Positions 23,041 to 34,452 of a stretch of 64,000 bases of DNA are shown one piece after another. Location of the stretch: positions 10,175,501 through 10,239,500 of the forward strand of contig NC_063984.1 in NCBI RefSeq assembly GCF_932276165.1. Direction: 5' to 3'. Position 1 is the first letter of the stretch. Each line of letters opens with the position of its first letter. The position numbers and the translations under genes were made by a program. Source of the stretch: Plutella xylostella. Taxonomy: Eukaryota; Arthropoda; Insecta; Lepidoptera; Plutellidae. The notes below the pieces were generated by a model. The model made no database searches. It was not told the DNA's origin and saw only the letters and a list, made by a program, of their open reading frames with translations.

Positions 23041-23160
23041 TAAAATTTAAACAAAATATTACCGTATTTAGTTTGTAATATTCTGATGCTCTGTTAAATG
23101 TACTTCAATGTTGCAAAAGGCGTCATTTCTCAGTGGAACCTTTTCATTGCTCGTGAGTGT

Positions 23161-23588
23161 ACTTATGTACCTACTGTAGCATAATCTGACTACATCATAT
23201 TGTGATTCCAATAATAAAATGCGGAAACGAGACGACATGATGGTTGGATCATAAATTGATTATCCGTTCACCCTCAATATACACAATCGGACACTCTTGC
23301 GCAGAACAAAAGGGTTTATAATTAGATCTTGGCACTGAATTCAGTCGATCCTGTTATTCTGCCTTTCTCAACATTAATTGAAGATTGGTTGGATCATTTC
23401 CTCGTTTGCATCATGTAATGGCTGAACTGGTGAAACTTGATTCTGAATCGATTCTTCAGTTCAACTGCCGGTTGACCCAGTAAATGTTTCATCCAACAAT
23501 CGTATTGCCCCTCACAAACTTAATAAATTGAAGAAGCAAAACCCCGTACAACATTGTTAAAATCAAGCAATCTTTTAAGTATACTTAA
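23161..23588. other. Gene-free stretch
   Basis: Nothing recognised. Confidence 0.4.
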
Positions 23589-23736
23589 GCCCCAATTTCG
23601 CCATTCTCGGTTAATTCATAACCAGGGATTAGTGGTTGACTTTTGACACATCTGTCAAGAATTGAATATGGAGATGGCGTGTAATTGATTAACCAATCCC
23701 TGTTTATGATCTAACCGAGTATGGCGAATTTGGGGC
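23589..23736. mobile_element. 148-bp Harbinger-like MITE, TAA duplication
   Basis: The ends GCCCCAATTTCGCCATTCTC and the reverse-complement GAGTATGGCGAATTTGGGGC are flanked by TAA on both sides (23586-23588, 23737-23739). The centre shares CATAACCAGGGA and TTTTGACACATCTGTCA with 7579-7728. The three-base TAA duplication supports PIF/Harbinger. Non-coding. Confidence 0.82.
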
Positions 23737-23739
23737 TAA

Positions 23740-24804
23740 AATATTATAATAAATGTATTGTATAAATTTTCTATCAATAAAGCTTAGAAGCATCAATACA
23801 CCTGCTTTTTGGATGGCGGTGTGAAGTCACCAACCATCTCTATTCATTCAGTTTCCACCAACTAACCAATAAATATAATCGATGTTTAATTAATTAATTC
23901 GCACTTTGAGATTCACTGGTCTAACCAGTAGGTACTTTATTGAACTATGTCAGCTGTTAGAGCAGACGTATTAATCAAATACCGGTGACATTCTGCTAGA
24001 AGACATATCTGTCGCATGTGTGATTACTACGAACATGTGGGTAGATAATTATTTTATTAATTTAGGGTGAATGGCCAGTTTGATGTGTCATGCCAATGTT
24101 TCAGCGCAAATATGGACAAGATACATCAGCAGGTGAAGAACTCAATTATTATTTTAACATATAAAAAAACGTAGGTTTTTTTTCTAGTTTTGCTATAGAG
24201 GATGTCATGAAGTGATTTACCAGAAATATTTGGTAACCGACAGATTTAACAGTGTACTTACACTCTATAAAATAAGAGGTAGAGAACCGACCATATCTGT
24301 CGATGTACCGAAAACCAACGAACAATAGATCAACATTTTGCTAGGAGAACCAACGCACACATGCAAAAAGCCGGTCTGCCATTTTCTGGCCGAATAATAC
24401 AAACAATTTCTAAAGCAAATGAAATATTAAAAAATCTTTACTAGGCCTCGTTACTGGATTAGATCAGAGAGGGCTTTTGCAAAACCTATATACAATAGAG
24501 CTTTTGTATATGTATGGATGTGTCGATTAAACTTTCTTCCACTGATCTTTCATCTGTGACTTTTAGGGTCAAACTGTTGCGCTATGTGGATGACCTTTAA
24601 CCCTAAATATTTTTAGCCCCCGGCGAAGAAGAGGGATGTTATAAACTTAGCGTGCCTGGGTATCTGCGTGCGTGTCTATGTATCTGTCTGTGGTAGCTCC
24701 CAAACGGCTGAACCGAACCGTTTTTTTGTTTTTTTTTGTTTTTAACGATGTTAGGTTATTTTCTATACAGCGTTAAACTACCTAAGCACTAGAATGATAA
24801 AGAT
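23740..24804. other. Gene-free stretch with an old repeat fragment
   Basis: 24618-24730 (GGCGAAGAAGAGGGATGTTA, then TGGTAGCTCCCAAACGGCTG) looks like a worn dispersed element of a kind frequent in insects. Nothing else is recognised. Confidence 0.4.
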
Positions 24805-24925
24805 AAGATAAGATAAATTACTCTTTATTGCACGCAAACAAAAACAGTATTTCTAACATGAAAAGAAAATAAATAGCACAATCGGCGGCCTTATTACTAA
24901 AAGTAATCTCTTCCAGACAACCACA
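24805..24925 (-). mobile_element. LINE 3' end with (GATAA)n tail
   Basis: Minus-strand reading gives the CTGGAAGAGATTACTTTTAGTA stem and GGCCGCC motif shared with 8402-8530, then a TTTATCTTATCTT tail at about 24805-24816. No coding part. Confidence 0.65.
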
Positions 24926-25339
24926 TTGATAGGAAATAGAAAGAATGAAAATGGGTATCGTGTGATATGATATTTTTTAAAAAGCTAGCAAGTTATCGTA
25001 ATTTACTACGATCGAGGTCGAGGTGAAAGCAGAATTAGAAACTTGGTGGAGAACTTGGCAGGATTCAGTCGATGCATTTATTTGCTAAGGTCTCGTTAAG
25101 CTTACCTAAGACTTTCATTTTAGATGAGATTAAACTCCAGCCGTGCTTCTGCTAAACTACTCAATTTAGAATGTTAGGTCTTGCTGAGATTTTATTCGTG
25201 AGTATTATGGTTATCACTCACTGAGTACTTGATTTGAATTACTTTCTTGAAAATTATAAAATAAATAAAGGATAAGGGTGTTTAAAAGTGATTTTAGAAA
25301 AAACATATTTTTTTGCTACTTAGGTAAATAGAAGAGGAG

Positions 25340-25440
25340 ATTTTCCTTTCGTCAATTTCTAAAAGTCGTAGAATAACAGTTGTTCAGAATAACCCCCTGT
25401 GTCACCTTTGGGAATGCTTTGCAACATCCTGTATAAACAC
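25340..25440 (-). repeat. GAACAACTTTTG-family repeat end
   Basis: GTCGTAGAATAACAGTTGTTC and AATAACCCCCTGTGTCA match the arms at 38905-39010 and 60418-60612. It finishes with GCAACATCCTGTAT, the reverse complement of the ACAGGATGTTGC-type start seen at 38909 and 62661. Confidence 0.55.
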
Positions 25441-26214
25441 AAACCTACACTGTACAAGATATAACATTGATTCAGATCTTACAAATAATAAATTAATATA
25501 AAGAGACACCGATTTGTTCCTACAAGATAGGTCAGATCTAATTGATTGCTGGATACGTCACAACTTGGGACATCACTTGGTAAATCAGTGGAGCCGAAGA
25601 CATCGAGACTCCCCATACATTTCTCTCCGCCGATATCTGTATGGGAAGTGCGAGTTGTCACTTCGTTTGAGTATCCACCTATATATCCTATCGAGAAACT
25701 ACGGATTTTTATAAATGTATGGAGAAACGGCTTCGACCATGTCGATGAAGTGGACGCAATTGTGTCAATTTCTAAACAAAGAACTGAATGAGATGCGTCT
25801 GTTGCATACGATGCCTAAGGGTGGACGCTTACCTTAAACGCGAATTTATATATGGCGCGGGAGAGTCGCCACCTAGCGGCAGGTGTAAGCGCTGAGCTAC
25901 ATATACTAGTCAAGTCGATGTTCACTGCTCGATCGGTTAAGAACAACTTGCACTTGGCCCTCTGTAAGGGAAGTTCGAGAGCTTAAGTACTTTCAAGCAT
26001 TATTAGAGCACAAAACCAACAACAACATGAAAGTAACAAAACAAATTGGCAACATGTTTTTGTAGTGCTCGTAGCTCTTGAAGTTTCCGATGACTAGCTA
26101 CTATATTGACCTCGGCACATAAATTACAATATAATAATGGCCCTATTTGAAACCAAGTCTGAGTATAAAACGAATAAATTCATTAAATAGTCACTAAGCT
26201 AGCCTTTTCCATTT
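25441..26214. other. Mostly gene-free, with a repeat shared with 380-455
   Basis: About 25640-25871 shares GGGAAGTGCGAGTTGTCACT-like text and GGCGCGGGAGAGTCGCC with the window's left end. The short frames at 25479-25791 on both strands are not convincing proteins. Confidence 0.4.
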
Positions 26215-26702
26215 AGGAGTAACTTGGTGCTAAGTTACTGGAACTTTTTCAATGCTCGAGAGTGTATAAAAGAACATAAGCTTCATGGGAGTTTCGGCCT
26301 GAGGCGCCACTGTTTACGCGAAAATACATACACTTTCATAGTTTCCTGCAAATTAACAAACCCGTACTGATACGTATAAGCCTACAGGTCAGTACTGATG
26401 CATTGGTTGTTCGTGAACCACACAAAGTACATCTGAAGGTTTAGAGCGAGCGACCACGGTGAACGGTGGGTACTTAAAACTTTCCCAGAAGATTTGCGAA
26501 GGGAAAAGTTTAATGTAACTTCGCTAGAATTCACCGCAGATCGCATCGAAATTAAATGCAAGTTCTTTTGATATTTCTGCTCGAGCCGTTTTCAGGATAA
26601 ATTACCTGTTCTATTTAAAAAAAGAAGGTAGGTAGGTATATAATTATAAATGGTTAAATACACTCACGGGCGATGCACAAGTTCTACTCACAAAATTCTG
26701 AC
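26215..26702. repeat. Two isolated MITE family A ends
   Basis: GAACTTTTTCAATGCTCGAGAGTGTA ends near 26269 and is a right end. ACACTCACGGGCGATGCAC starts near 26652, followed by the CAAAATTCTGACACC internal motif. They face away from each other about 380 bp apart, so they are remnants of two copies rather than one element. Confidence 0.5.
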
Positions 26703-28493
26703 ACCAAACTGCAAAAACACAAATACCTAGGCTCAGCAGTTTGGGAACTACGTTACCAGCAACACAGACATACACATACACTGAGATAAACACACACAAA
26801 TATATACGTTGTGTTCTGTTGGTATGTTGGTATAACACCCCTCTTTTTCGTCGGGAGTTAAAAATATAGGAAGAAATACTTAGGAAGGTGTAATATACCG
26901 CAATACCCATAGTCGTTGGCCGGCCAAGCGGATTATATTTCACTTTTATTGCACACACCAAACGGTTGGTAAAACGCATAAATTGCCTTTTAAATTTTAG
27001 TGAGGCGCACTTTATGCCATTTGGATATTGTATCACCGGTATAACTTGAGTGTTACTAAGTCATGTTTTCACGCGTATGTTGTAAATGTTTTAATCTAAA
27101 AAAGTCCAAACTTAAACGCAGTTCTTATACTGTGCGCCGTGTGCGGCGTAGGAGTTATGAGGTAGGCCGATGACAGAGTGTAGATAGTGTAGGTTGTAAA
27201 AGGCCTATTCCCAGCAGTTAACAATTATTGGCTGATGATGATGAAGAAACAGACCTATTGTATCATAGCGTCCCGCATGTGAATGTTGCCTATATTGACT
27301 AGGATTGATCTACTATAGGCCTTGCTACGTGTGCGGAGTTGAAGGAAGCTACCGAACACCGGCAAAGCAAATGTTGATGCTCCGCTATTTAGTCGCGCCG
27401 TGTAATCCCTCGCATCGCTTATGCGAACGGCGTGTGCAATCATTAACAGTTCAACGGGCAGAGACGAGCGCTGATTGGCTAATTTCGACTCGTCAAGATT
27501 AACAGATCCACCCGATTGGTCAATTCTGACACGTGTAGGTAGGCGGTTGGATTGTTCGATGATGGTGATAGTCATTGACCTATTTTATTGATAGATTTTA
27601 GGTACTTTGAGTTACTTGGAAATGCATATTGATTGTTATTTATTGGCTATCGAATAATATAGAGATTGAGAACCATTTCGTCGTAATTGAGATCAGCAAA
27701 TTGTATCTTGGTAACTAACTAGTTTCAAAGATAAACATTTCTGGAAAACTAAATATAATATGACTGCGGATGTAAATTATTTATCCAAGTTATTAAAATA
27801 ATACTGAAATGCAAAGTCTTGAAAAAAATTCTTGAATTCTATTTAGTTTGACGCTTAAAATATGTATTATTTTTTAGTGCAGCAATGCACCTCTGCCTAT
27901 TCCGCAAGGGAGTACATTAGTACAAGGCGTGAGTGCGAGTAATTTTTTTTTTTTTTATCTTTTACAATAACTAAAGGATTCAGGCTACGAAAAAAAGGCA
28001 ACTAAAAATATCCGAAAATGCGATTTTAGTCCAAGCTCCTCTATTATTAAGAGCGCAAACATCTATAGGAAAAGGTAACAGTACCTACCCAGAGTGGCGG
28101 TAAAACTGCAAAACCCGGAGATTTGATTCTGACTCTCGCTGCAGGTGGAAACTTTGAGCATGAAAAAATGGCATATTAAAACATGGAACTTCAAAAAGAG
28201 CTTCAATTCTTCATTTTTAGTGTGGCCACTGAATTCCTACTTTGTAATAGAAATTACTACTTTCAAGGAAATAAGTAAAACAATCATACAAAAGAAACAA
28301 AATGTTACAAGTTGTACTTACCTAATGCAAAAAAACCTACTACTACATATCACATTTTCTGGTCTATAACTGAATTCACTTAAAGATATCTCGGCAGGAC
28401 TGCAGAATTCAGCAGGGGCAGGGTTTAATGAGAGCTGTCATTCAATACAGCGAGATACAGAAATGTTTCCTATACTTTACGCAGGTATATAGC
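26703..28493. other. Gene-free stretch with LINE/SINE tails and CCAAT boxes
   Basis: 27160-27245 (AAAGGCCTATTCCCAGCAGT, then GGCTGATGATGATGAAG) and 27876-27945 (GTGCAGCAATGCACCTCTGC) are 3' tails of retroelements. 27400-27545 is GC-richer and contains three inverted CCAAT-like motifs (CTGATTGGCTAA, CCGATTGGTCAA, GGTTGGATTG). The 130-codon minus frame at 26644-27036 is not recognisable. Confidence 0.4.
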
Positions 28494-28620
28494 TAGAGTG
28501 ACCCCCTGGATCTCAGCATAGTAGCCGATAACATAGCTTGTCAACCAAAAGCATTCGAACCACGACATTCAAGAGACTCGAAATCCACTATGCGGTGTTG
28601 TGATCTTGGGGGTTACTCTA
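28494..28620. mobile_element. 127-bp inverted-repeat element
   Basis: The left arm TAGAGTGACCCCCTGGATCT pairs imperfectly with the right arm AGATCACAAC-type sequence ending GGGGGTTACTCTA. No coding capacity, and no clear target duplication. Its origin as a MITE is inferred. Confidence 0.5.
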
Positions 28621-29193
28621 CTCAATACAACTGAGAGAGAACCGTGGTTCGGGCAGCGCTCCGTAGCTTCGATAAAACAAAACTGCAACGATAATTACGT
28701 CTCGTTCATTTGTTCGTCGATTTAGAAAGTGAGGCCCCTAGACAAAATCTGACTACAGGTAAAGACTGACTGATCACAACCTTTACGCTATCGAAATAAA
28801 AATTGAATATATAATATTTTTGTTATTTATTTTCCAAAACCTATCAAATTTTTAAAAATTGCCTCGACCCACACAATACGTGTCAGTATTAATAATCGGA
28901 AGGCAGATTGTGGATTGGGATTGCTTATTAATTTCCGCAAATAGACAATAAGGCCCCAGTGCTTGTAATTAATTTATCGGATCTACGTCACGACATCGAT
29001 CCATCCGCTGGTTGCAGGATAAACCTTTGATAAACAATAAACGAACAAGATAGAGTGTCTTTATTTTATTTATTTATTTTACAATATTAGGAAAACTTAA
29101 CTAATTTAATATGTAGATAACAATGAAAGAGTAACTTATGTTGCACAAGATGAGACAAGTGTCGATGCAAGAAAACCCTCTCGAGAAAAACAC

Positions 29194-29527
29194 CTCTATT
29201 CTATTCTATTCTCTGTGGGGGTGTAAGTACCTGCACCTGGCTCTCTCGAGTGGAACCTTTGTGCATATCCCCAAGGTCTAAACTGCCTTCCTAAGCTTGG
29301 ACCATTTCCCACCACGCTGGTCCACTGCGGGTTGGTGGGTTCACATATCTAGATGTGCTAGATCTAGATATGCAGGTTTCCTCACGATGTTTTCCTTCAC
29401 CGTAAGAGCGATGGTATACATTGTACTTAAGTTAAAAGAACTCATTGGTACATGTCAGCGCCGGGATTCGAACCCGCATCTCTTGATTGAGAAATGGGCG
29501 CTCACCCGACTGAGCTACCACCGCTCC
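29194..29527 (-). mobile_element. tRNA-derived SINE with 9-bp target duplication
   Basis: This is the most complete copy of its family here. On the minus strand it starts GAGCGGTGGTAGCTCAGTCGG (A box) and has GGTTCGAATCCCGG (B box). It continues through ACCATCGCTCTTACGG and ends in a TAGAA microsatellite. GAAAAACAC flanks it (29185-29193 and 29528-29536). It is transcribed by RNA polymerase III if active. It is not a tRNA gene. Confidence 0.9.
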
Positions 29528-29536
29528 GAAAAACAC

Positions 29537-30365
29537 ATCACTTTCCAAATGAATTTTGATTTTTAATTAGTTCGCTTGAAAGATTTGTGACTTTATTCAT
29601 GGGTATACTATATACAAAGTTGTCATTATAGTCATGTCAGTTTGACAGTAAACATGTAAAAACGTGTGTGTCTCGTTACTAAATGATAAAAAAACAATAC
29701 CAATTTAAAATCCGTTTAAAATGTTGTTGCAAATTACGAGTATTCAAAGCTCGCAGCGGATGCACGGGTTTCCTTTGATAACTAGAAGTTAGGATATTTC
29801 CCTGGACGTTTCCAGAAGTCTCCTATTACTCCTGCAGTCCTCTTTGCGGTATCTACGAGTAGTTTACAGACGTTTGTCAGCGGTAGTTCGGCGGAAATGC
29901 CAGCTGGAAACTGGAGTTATGATAAGAAATATAACTTTGACCAGATTTGCAGGTGTTTCAAATAAGAATGGCCAAATCTGACCCGCAGCCACTAAGCAAA
30001 CCTATTTTTATTTAATGATAAATGAGGGAAAAATAAAAAAAAATCAAAACCACGTTTAAAAAAAAAACTTAGTATGAGTGAAACATCTAGTCAGTACAAA
30101 GACTTGATCTTTTAGCACCTATATCTTCGTTCTCCCGTCCCTCATAATTATAAAATTTACACCAGGGTATACTGTAGTCATGGGCTACACATCAGTATAT
30201 GTTTCATCAATGGCTGCTCTGGCGGGTCATGGCGCCGTAGAGAAATGGCCATTCTTCTTTGGAGTCTTCGCGTTCGGTCGAATCACTAATATACATATCT
30301 TCGATTGTATTGTCTGTCTCAGAAATACTTTTTTATTCAGGATCCCAGCGATTACAAATGTCCAT
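29537..30365. other. Gene-free stretch
   Basis: Nothing recognised. The 91-codon frame starting at 30180 runs into the SINE and has no supporting features. Confidence 0.4.
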
Positions 30366-30510
30366 AGAGTGGTGGTAGCTCAGTCGGGTAAGCGCCCGCT
30401 GCTCCCGCCAGAGATGCAGGTTCGAATCTCGGCGCTGATAATTATGTACCAATGAATTGTTTGGAATTTAATTGCAATGTATACCATCACTCTTACGCAT
30501 TCAAGTCCTT
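30366..30510 (+). mobile_element. tRNA-derived SINE, 3'-truncated
   Basis: The head AGTGGTGGTAGCTCAGTCGG and the B box GGTTCGAATCTCGG are followed by TGTATACCATCACTCTTACG, matching 29194-29527 in the opposite orientation. The copy fades after about 30510 and lacks the tail. Confidence 0.8.
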
Positions 30511-31934
30511 TCACCCAGCGCAAACATAAAAAAAAGTAATTTTACAATCTGATCCAAATAATGGGAATTGATTGATCGTTGTTGTTTCATTCAGAATTGG
30601 ATTTCAATCGTCGTTCGTTCGCCGGATAATTAATTGAGGCATTTAATACTGCGAGTGGCGAGATTTCACATTAAGCTCCACTTTACAGAAGATTAATTTT
30701 ACAAATTGGTTATGAAAGTATTTTCTCGAATTCACACGTAATAATGAAATGGCAGCCGTTTATTGTCGATTATATTTTGTAATTAATTTACTACTATTTT
30801 CAACCCGCCTGCCAATATAGTCTTATGAATACTTATTGATTTATTTATTCTGTTTTGGGAAAATTTACCGCACAATTTTATAACATGCAATATCATAGTT
30901 TTAACATGTATCAAAAATATGTTTGTTGTTTTTATTCTATAATTAAAGTTTAAGTTTAAGTTTTTTTTAATGTACCTTAATTCCTACATTAAACCTAGTT
31001 TGAACCGGGGGTCTATTCAGGGCGCTGGCTTCATCTGATTTATTACAACCGAGGCAGATGACATTCGGTGGCCGTAATTGGCGCCAGATTTGGCTGACAG
31101 CTCGTTATTGAAAAAGCAATACGGTGCTATTTTGAATGAAATAACGGCAAAGGGTATCTATTGTATTCTAACAGGGGCAACAGCAAGATAGGTAGGCTGA
31201 ACAGAGTTTTTTTTCAGTTTTCTAAAAGTTCTATACTGTCTAATGGTTCTGTTTTTATTTTTTGAGTTGCGGAACCCTAAAATGTCCGAAATAACTGAAT
31301 AGTTGAATACACAGTGCGTCGCGGTATGTTTGCATGAAGTGTGTTTTGTGTCATTTGAAAACTTTATGATTTATGCCCGAAATGGTGAAGTTGAATAGAT
31401 TCAAGCTTTAGTCAAACTTTTCGAGGTGGAATCCTATGTAACGTTGGGACGTTAGGAGCAAATATGATTTATGAGCATAATAAAGTATAATGCTTTATGT
31501 TTAAGGCTATCAAGACATGAAATATGCTGAGAAAATATACCGACTAGATAAAAGTTACTAAAATATATTTTGAAAAAAGACAGTGCCGTTTTTATGCCAG
31601 GAAACTTATGGTGACTTTCAGCAACTTTATTATTACTAACAAATGTACACTTAAGGGCTGTTACTTTTGGGTAATATGATTACCAACCTTTCAGTGGCAC
31701 TTTTCACGTGTAACCCGATTACTAGGATCCTACTCAGAAAGGCTAAGCCGGAATACGTCATAAACAGAAGGTATTTACGGTTATAGCTTCACCTTAATAG
31801 TCACTTAGTCAAAAGACTGCCCACGCCATATCATTCATGTAAAAGGGGTCTACTATGAAGCGACATTTAGCTTTTATTCTACTGCCGTATCGTAGCTACA
31901 TATGTAATGTAATATAAATGTAAGACATTAAAGA
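30511..31934. other. Gene-free stretch
   Basis: 31210-31285 ends in GCGGAACCCTAAAATG and is the 3' end of the 13975-14543 family. Otherwise nothing is recognised. Confidence 0.4.
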
Positions 31935-32110
31935 TATAAGCGAAAGTTTGTCTGTATATATATGTGTGTTTGTTTGTTACTCTTTGCATGCAAAAACTGC
32001 TAAACAGATTTTTACGAAATATAACAAAAGTCTGGATTACATGTTAGCCTATAATACATGTAAGCCACTTTTATCCTGAAAATTCCACTGGGAAAGGTCA
32101 ACATAAATAC
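31935..32110 (+). mobile_element. Lep1-like Helitron fragment
   Basis: The word order GCGAAAGTTTGTCTG, GTTTGTTACTCTTTGCATGC, AAAACTGCTAAACAGATTTT and CCACTGGGAAA follows the 5' part of the elements at 51295-51497 and 61274-61489 (which lie on the minus strand). It is diverged and lacks a recognisable CTAG 3' end. Confidence 0.5.
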
Positions 32111-33840
32111 TACTGAAACTTAAAAAAATATACTTTTAATTCTACATTGGTCCTGAGTGAAGTATATGTAACTATGTACATCTATCCCAGAAACCCCAAG
32201 GGAAACCCTAAAAGATGATCATACTTGTATAATAAATAATAACTCGTGGTATGTCCCTCCAATGTAAGCTCAAGATGCCATACATGAATATATCATATTG
32301 TAGCAGAATATTGTATACAGATATAAATTTAGTTCATCAACAGTGATAGTCCCGCGATTAAGTGACGTATCGTTCTACTGGCGGGTAAATCGACTGTTGA
32401 TGAACCGTTTAGAATATGTCAATTTAGTATCTAAGATTGAAAAACAGACTTTAACAGCTAAGAGTCGTATATCAATCCCTGCTGCGTATAAGTACGGTCA
32501 GCTGCATACATAGCTATACACTTTTGTTCCTTGTCAAACTAGCTACATAACAAACTGTCAATGTTTTAATAGGCAGTTTGTGTACAGCTACTTATGGAGC
32601 TGACTGTACATCAAACGAGAGGTTTCAAACTGAGCTGAATCGGGACGCGCTCTCACCCCGCTGTCCATTTTCAAATTCACGTCACATCTGTCTCAACTCT
32701 CAGCCTCTCAAGGTCCCCGAAGACAGGGCCAAGAATAGGGCCCCAGTGAGAGCAAATTTCTAAACGCTTTGATGGTTCAAAGTGGTCGTTAACGAAATTT
32801 ATTCGCCAGATCCGCCCCCTATTAGAAGTGATTGTAGGAATTTCTGAACAGGTAATTTTATTAACACACGCCTGCTGGGTTGTAATTAAAATTCGGGGAT
32901 TTTTGACGACTTAATAACGTTCATATTTCTGAGGGTTTTAGGATGCTCTCGTGAATTTTGCTACGGCATCCTCCGAACCCTCCGATTGAAAACACTCGTA
33001 AATTTAATTGAATTGAAACTTTTGTTTATATGGTAAGTATTACGGTCAATTCTCACATTCGAAAGATAACTACATATATAAACATGAGCTCTATTCGTTA
33101 ATATGTAATAGTTTATGTAAAGTGAGTTTCTCTCTATCGAAATCAAGGTGACATTACGCTGCTCACGAGAGGCCTTCATGTGAAGGTCTACGTACATAAG
33201 TTAGCTGACGAATCTGGAAATATTTTTTTGCAAAAAGCTTTTCGGCAGAACTAGTTTAAGGTGAAAAAAAAACTTCCGTATGAAAGCGTTTTACACTTCA
33301 CCCTAATACCGACTCGCACTTGACTCAAAAAGTTTTAGATTACCTCAAGAATTTATGATACGAAGTTGTATTGTATATTTGAACATGTTTTGAAAACATC
33401 AATTTGTTACTCGCCCACGGTTCGCGGTCGTATGATTATGGTGGTTAAGAAATTATCAGATCAGGAGTCCGTACAAAAAAAAAGAAACCTTAGCTGTTGT
33501 TTTACTTATTTGATAGCCAAATAAAACGGTGCTACATTTTAAGTTTTGCCTCTGGCATTAGTATTTGTTTTGTTTGTGATATGTTAATCTTCAACCGATG
33601 CTTCCCAGTTGTGGATGTTGTTAGAAGGTTTTCTTCTTAGCGAGTGATGAAAGTTTTGGCCAGTCAGATTAGCGTCTGTTGCTGACTGACCAAGTGCTAG
33701 GGAACAGGGTATACGAGTACACCAATAAATTGAGGTATTCATATTATTGGTATTATGTATAACCTGTTTCTTATACATGTATATTAGGTATATTATTTAT
33801 TGCTTAAAAAATACGTGCCTTATATGAATAAATGGTTGTG
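32111..33840. other. Gene-free stretch with a short inverted repeat
   Basis: GTTCATCAACAGT (about 32332) pairs with ACTGTTGATGAAC (about 32392). No coding exon is recognised. Confidence 0.4.
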
Positions 33841-33929
33841 TTGGTTGCGGACCTCCTAGGCGAAAGTACCTAGAAGTCGATCAGATAGGTGACTTACTAG
33901 AGAAGAGGTGACTTACTAGAGAAGATAAC

Positions 33930-34076
33930 TTAAGGATATTCCGAAACCGAAGAGCGTATGAAGAGGCTTATGAATGTAGAGGAAGCAAAATAACTATGTC
34001 AGGATCGTGGCACGTGGAGGTCCATAGTCTCTGCCTACCCCTCTGTGAGACAAGAGTGCGTAGGTATATGTATGTA
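33930..34076 (+). pseudogene. Decayed RTE-like LINE C terminus and tail
   Basis: The frame containing LCQDRGTWRSIVSAYP resembles the end of RTE-type reverse transcriptases (a CQDR..WR motif near the C terminus). It has an in-frame TAA just upstream of that motif and a stop after QECVGICM. The tail continues as TATGTATGTAAATATG. Only the last 40 or so residues are legible. Confidence 0.5.
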
Positions 34077-34452
34077 AATATGTTATATTCTATATTATTA
34101 TGTATGAAGAAAGTTCAAAACACAATCAAACGCAACGAACCAACCTAATTACTTACAAAACAATACAATGTAATAGTATCACAGTCAGAGAACAGCGAAT
34201 ATGAAATGTGTGTGTTGTTGTTGAACGTAATATAATAATAACTGCAGAAGACGCGTTCTGTGAAAGACAACATCAAACATTAATTCACGCATTACGCAAT
34301 TTACAGCTATCTACCCTGAACAGCTTATTCTTAGTGAAATCAGAAAATCATTTAAAAATCTATCATCAGCATCACATACAAACCCCTGCCTTTGCCCCTC
34401 CTTTTTACTCCTTTATGTATCGAATTTGAAAAAAAAAACTTTTGCCTAACTC

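Larger units (their letters stand above)
22111..23160 (-). mobile_element. MITE family A copy carrying a LINE insertion
   Basis: The ends are ACACTCATGGGCAATGAAAA and TTTTCATTGCTCGTGAGTGT, inverted copies, with TA immediately outside the CACTC core on both sides. Its orientation is opposite to the copy at 717-1137; the stretch around 23095-23120 is the reverse complement of about 985-1010 there. The LINE at 22197-23040 lies inside it, so this MITE is older than that insertion. Confidence 0.75.
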
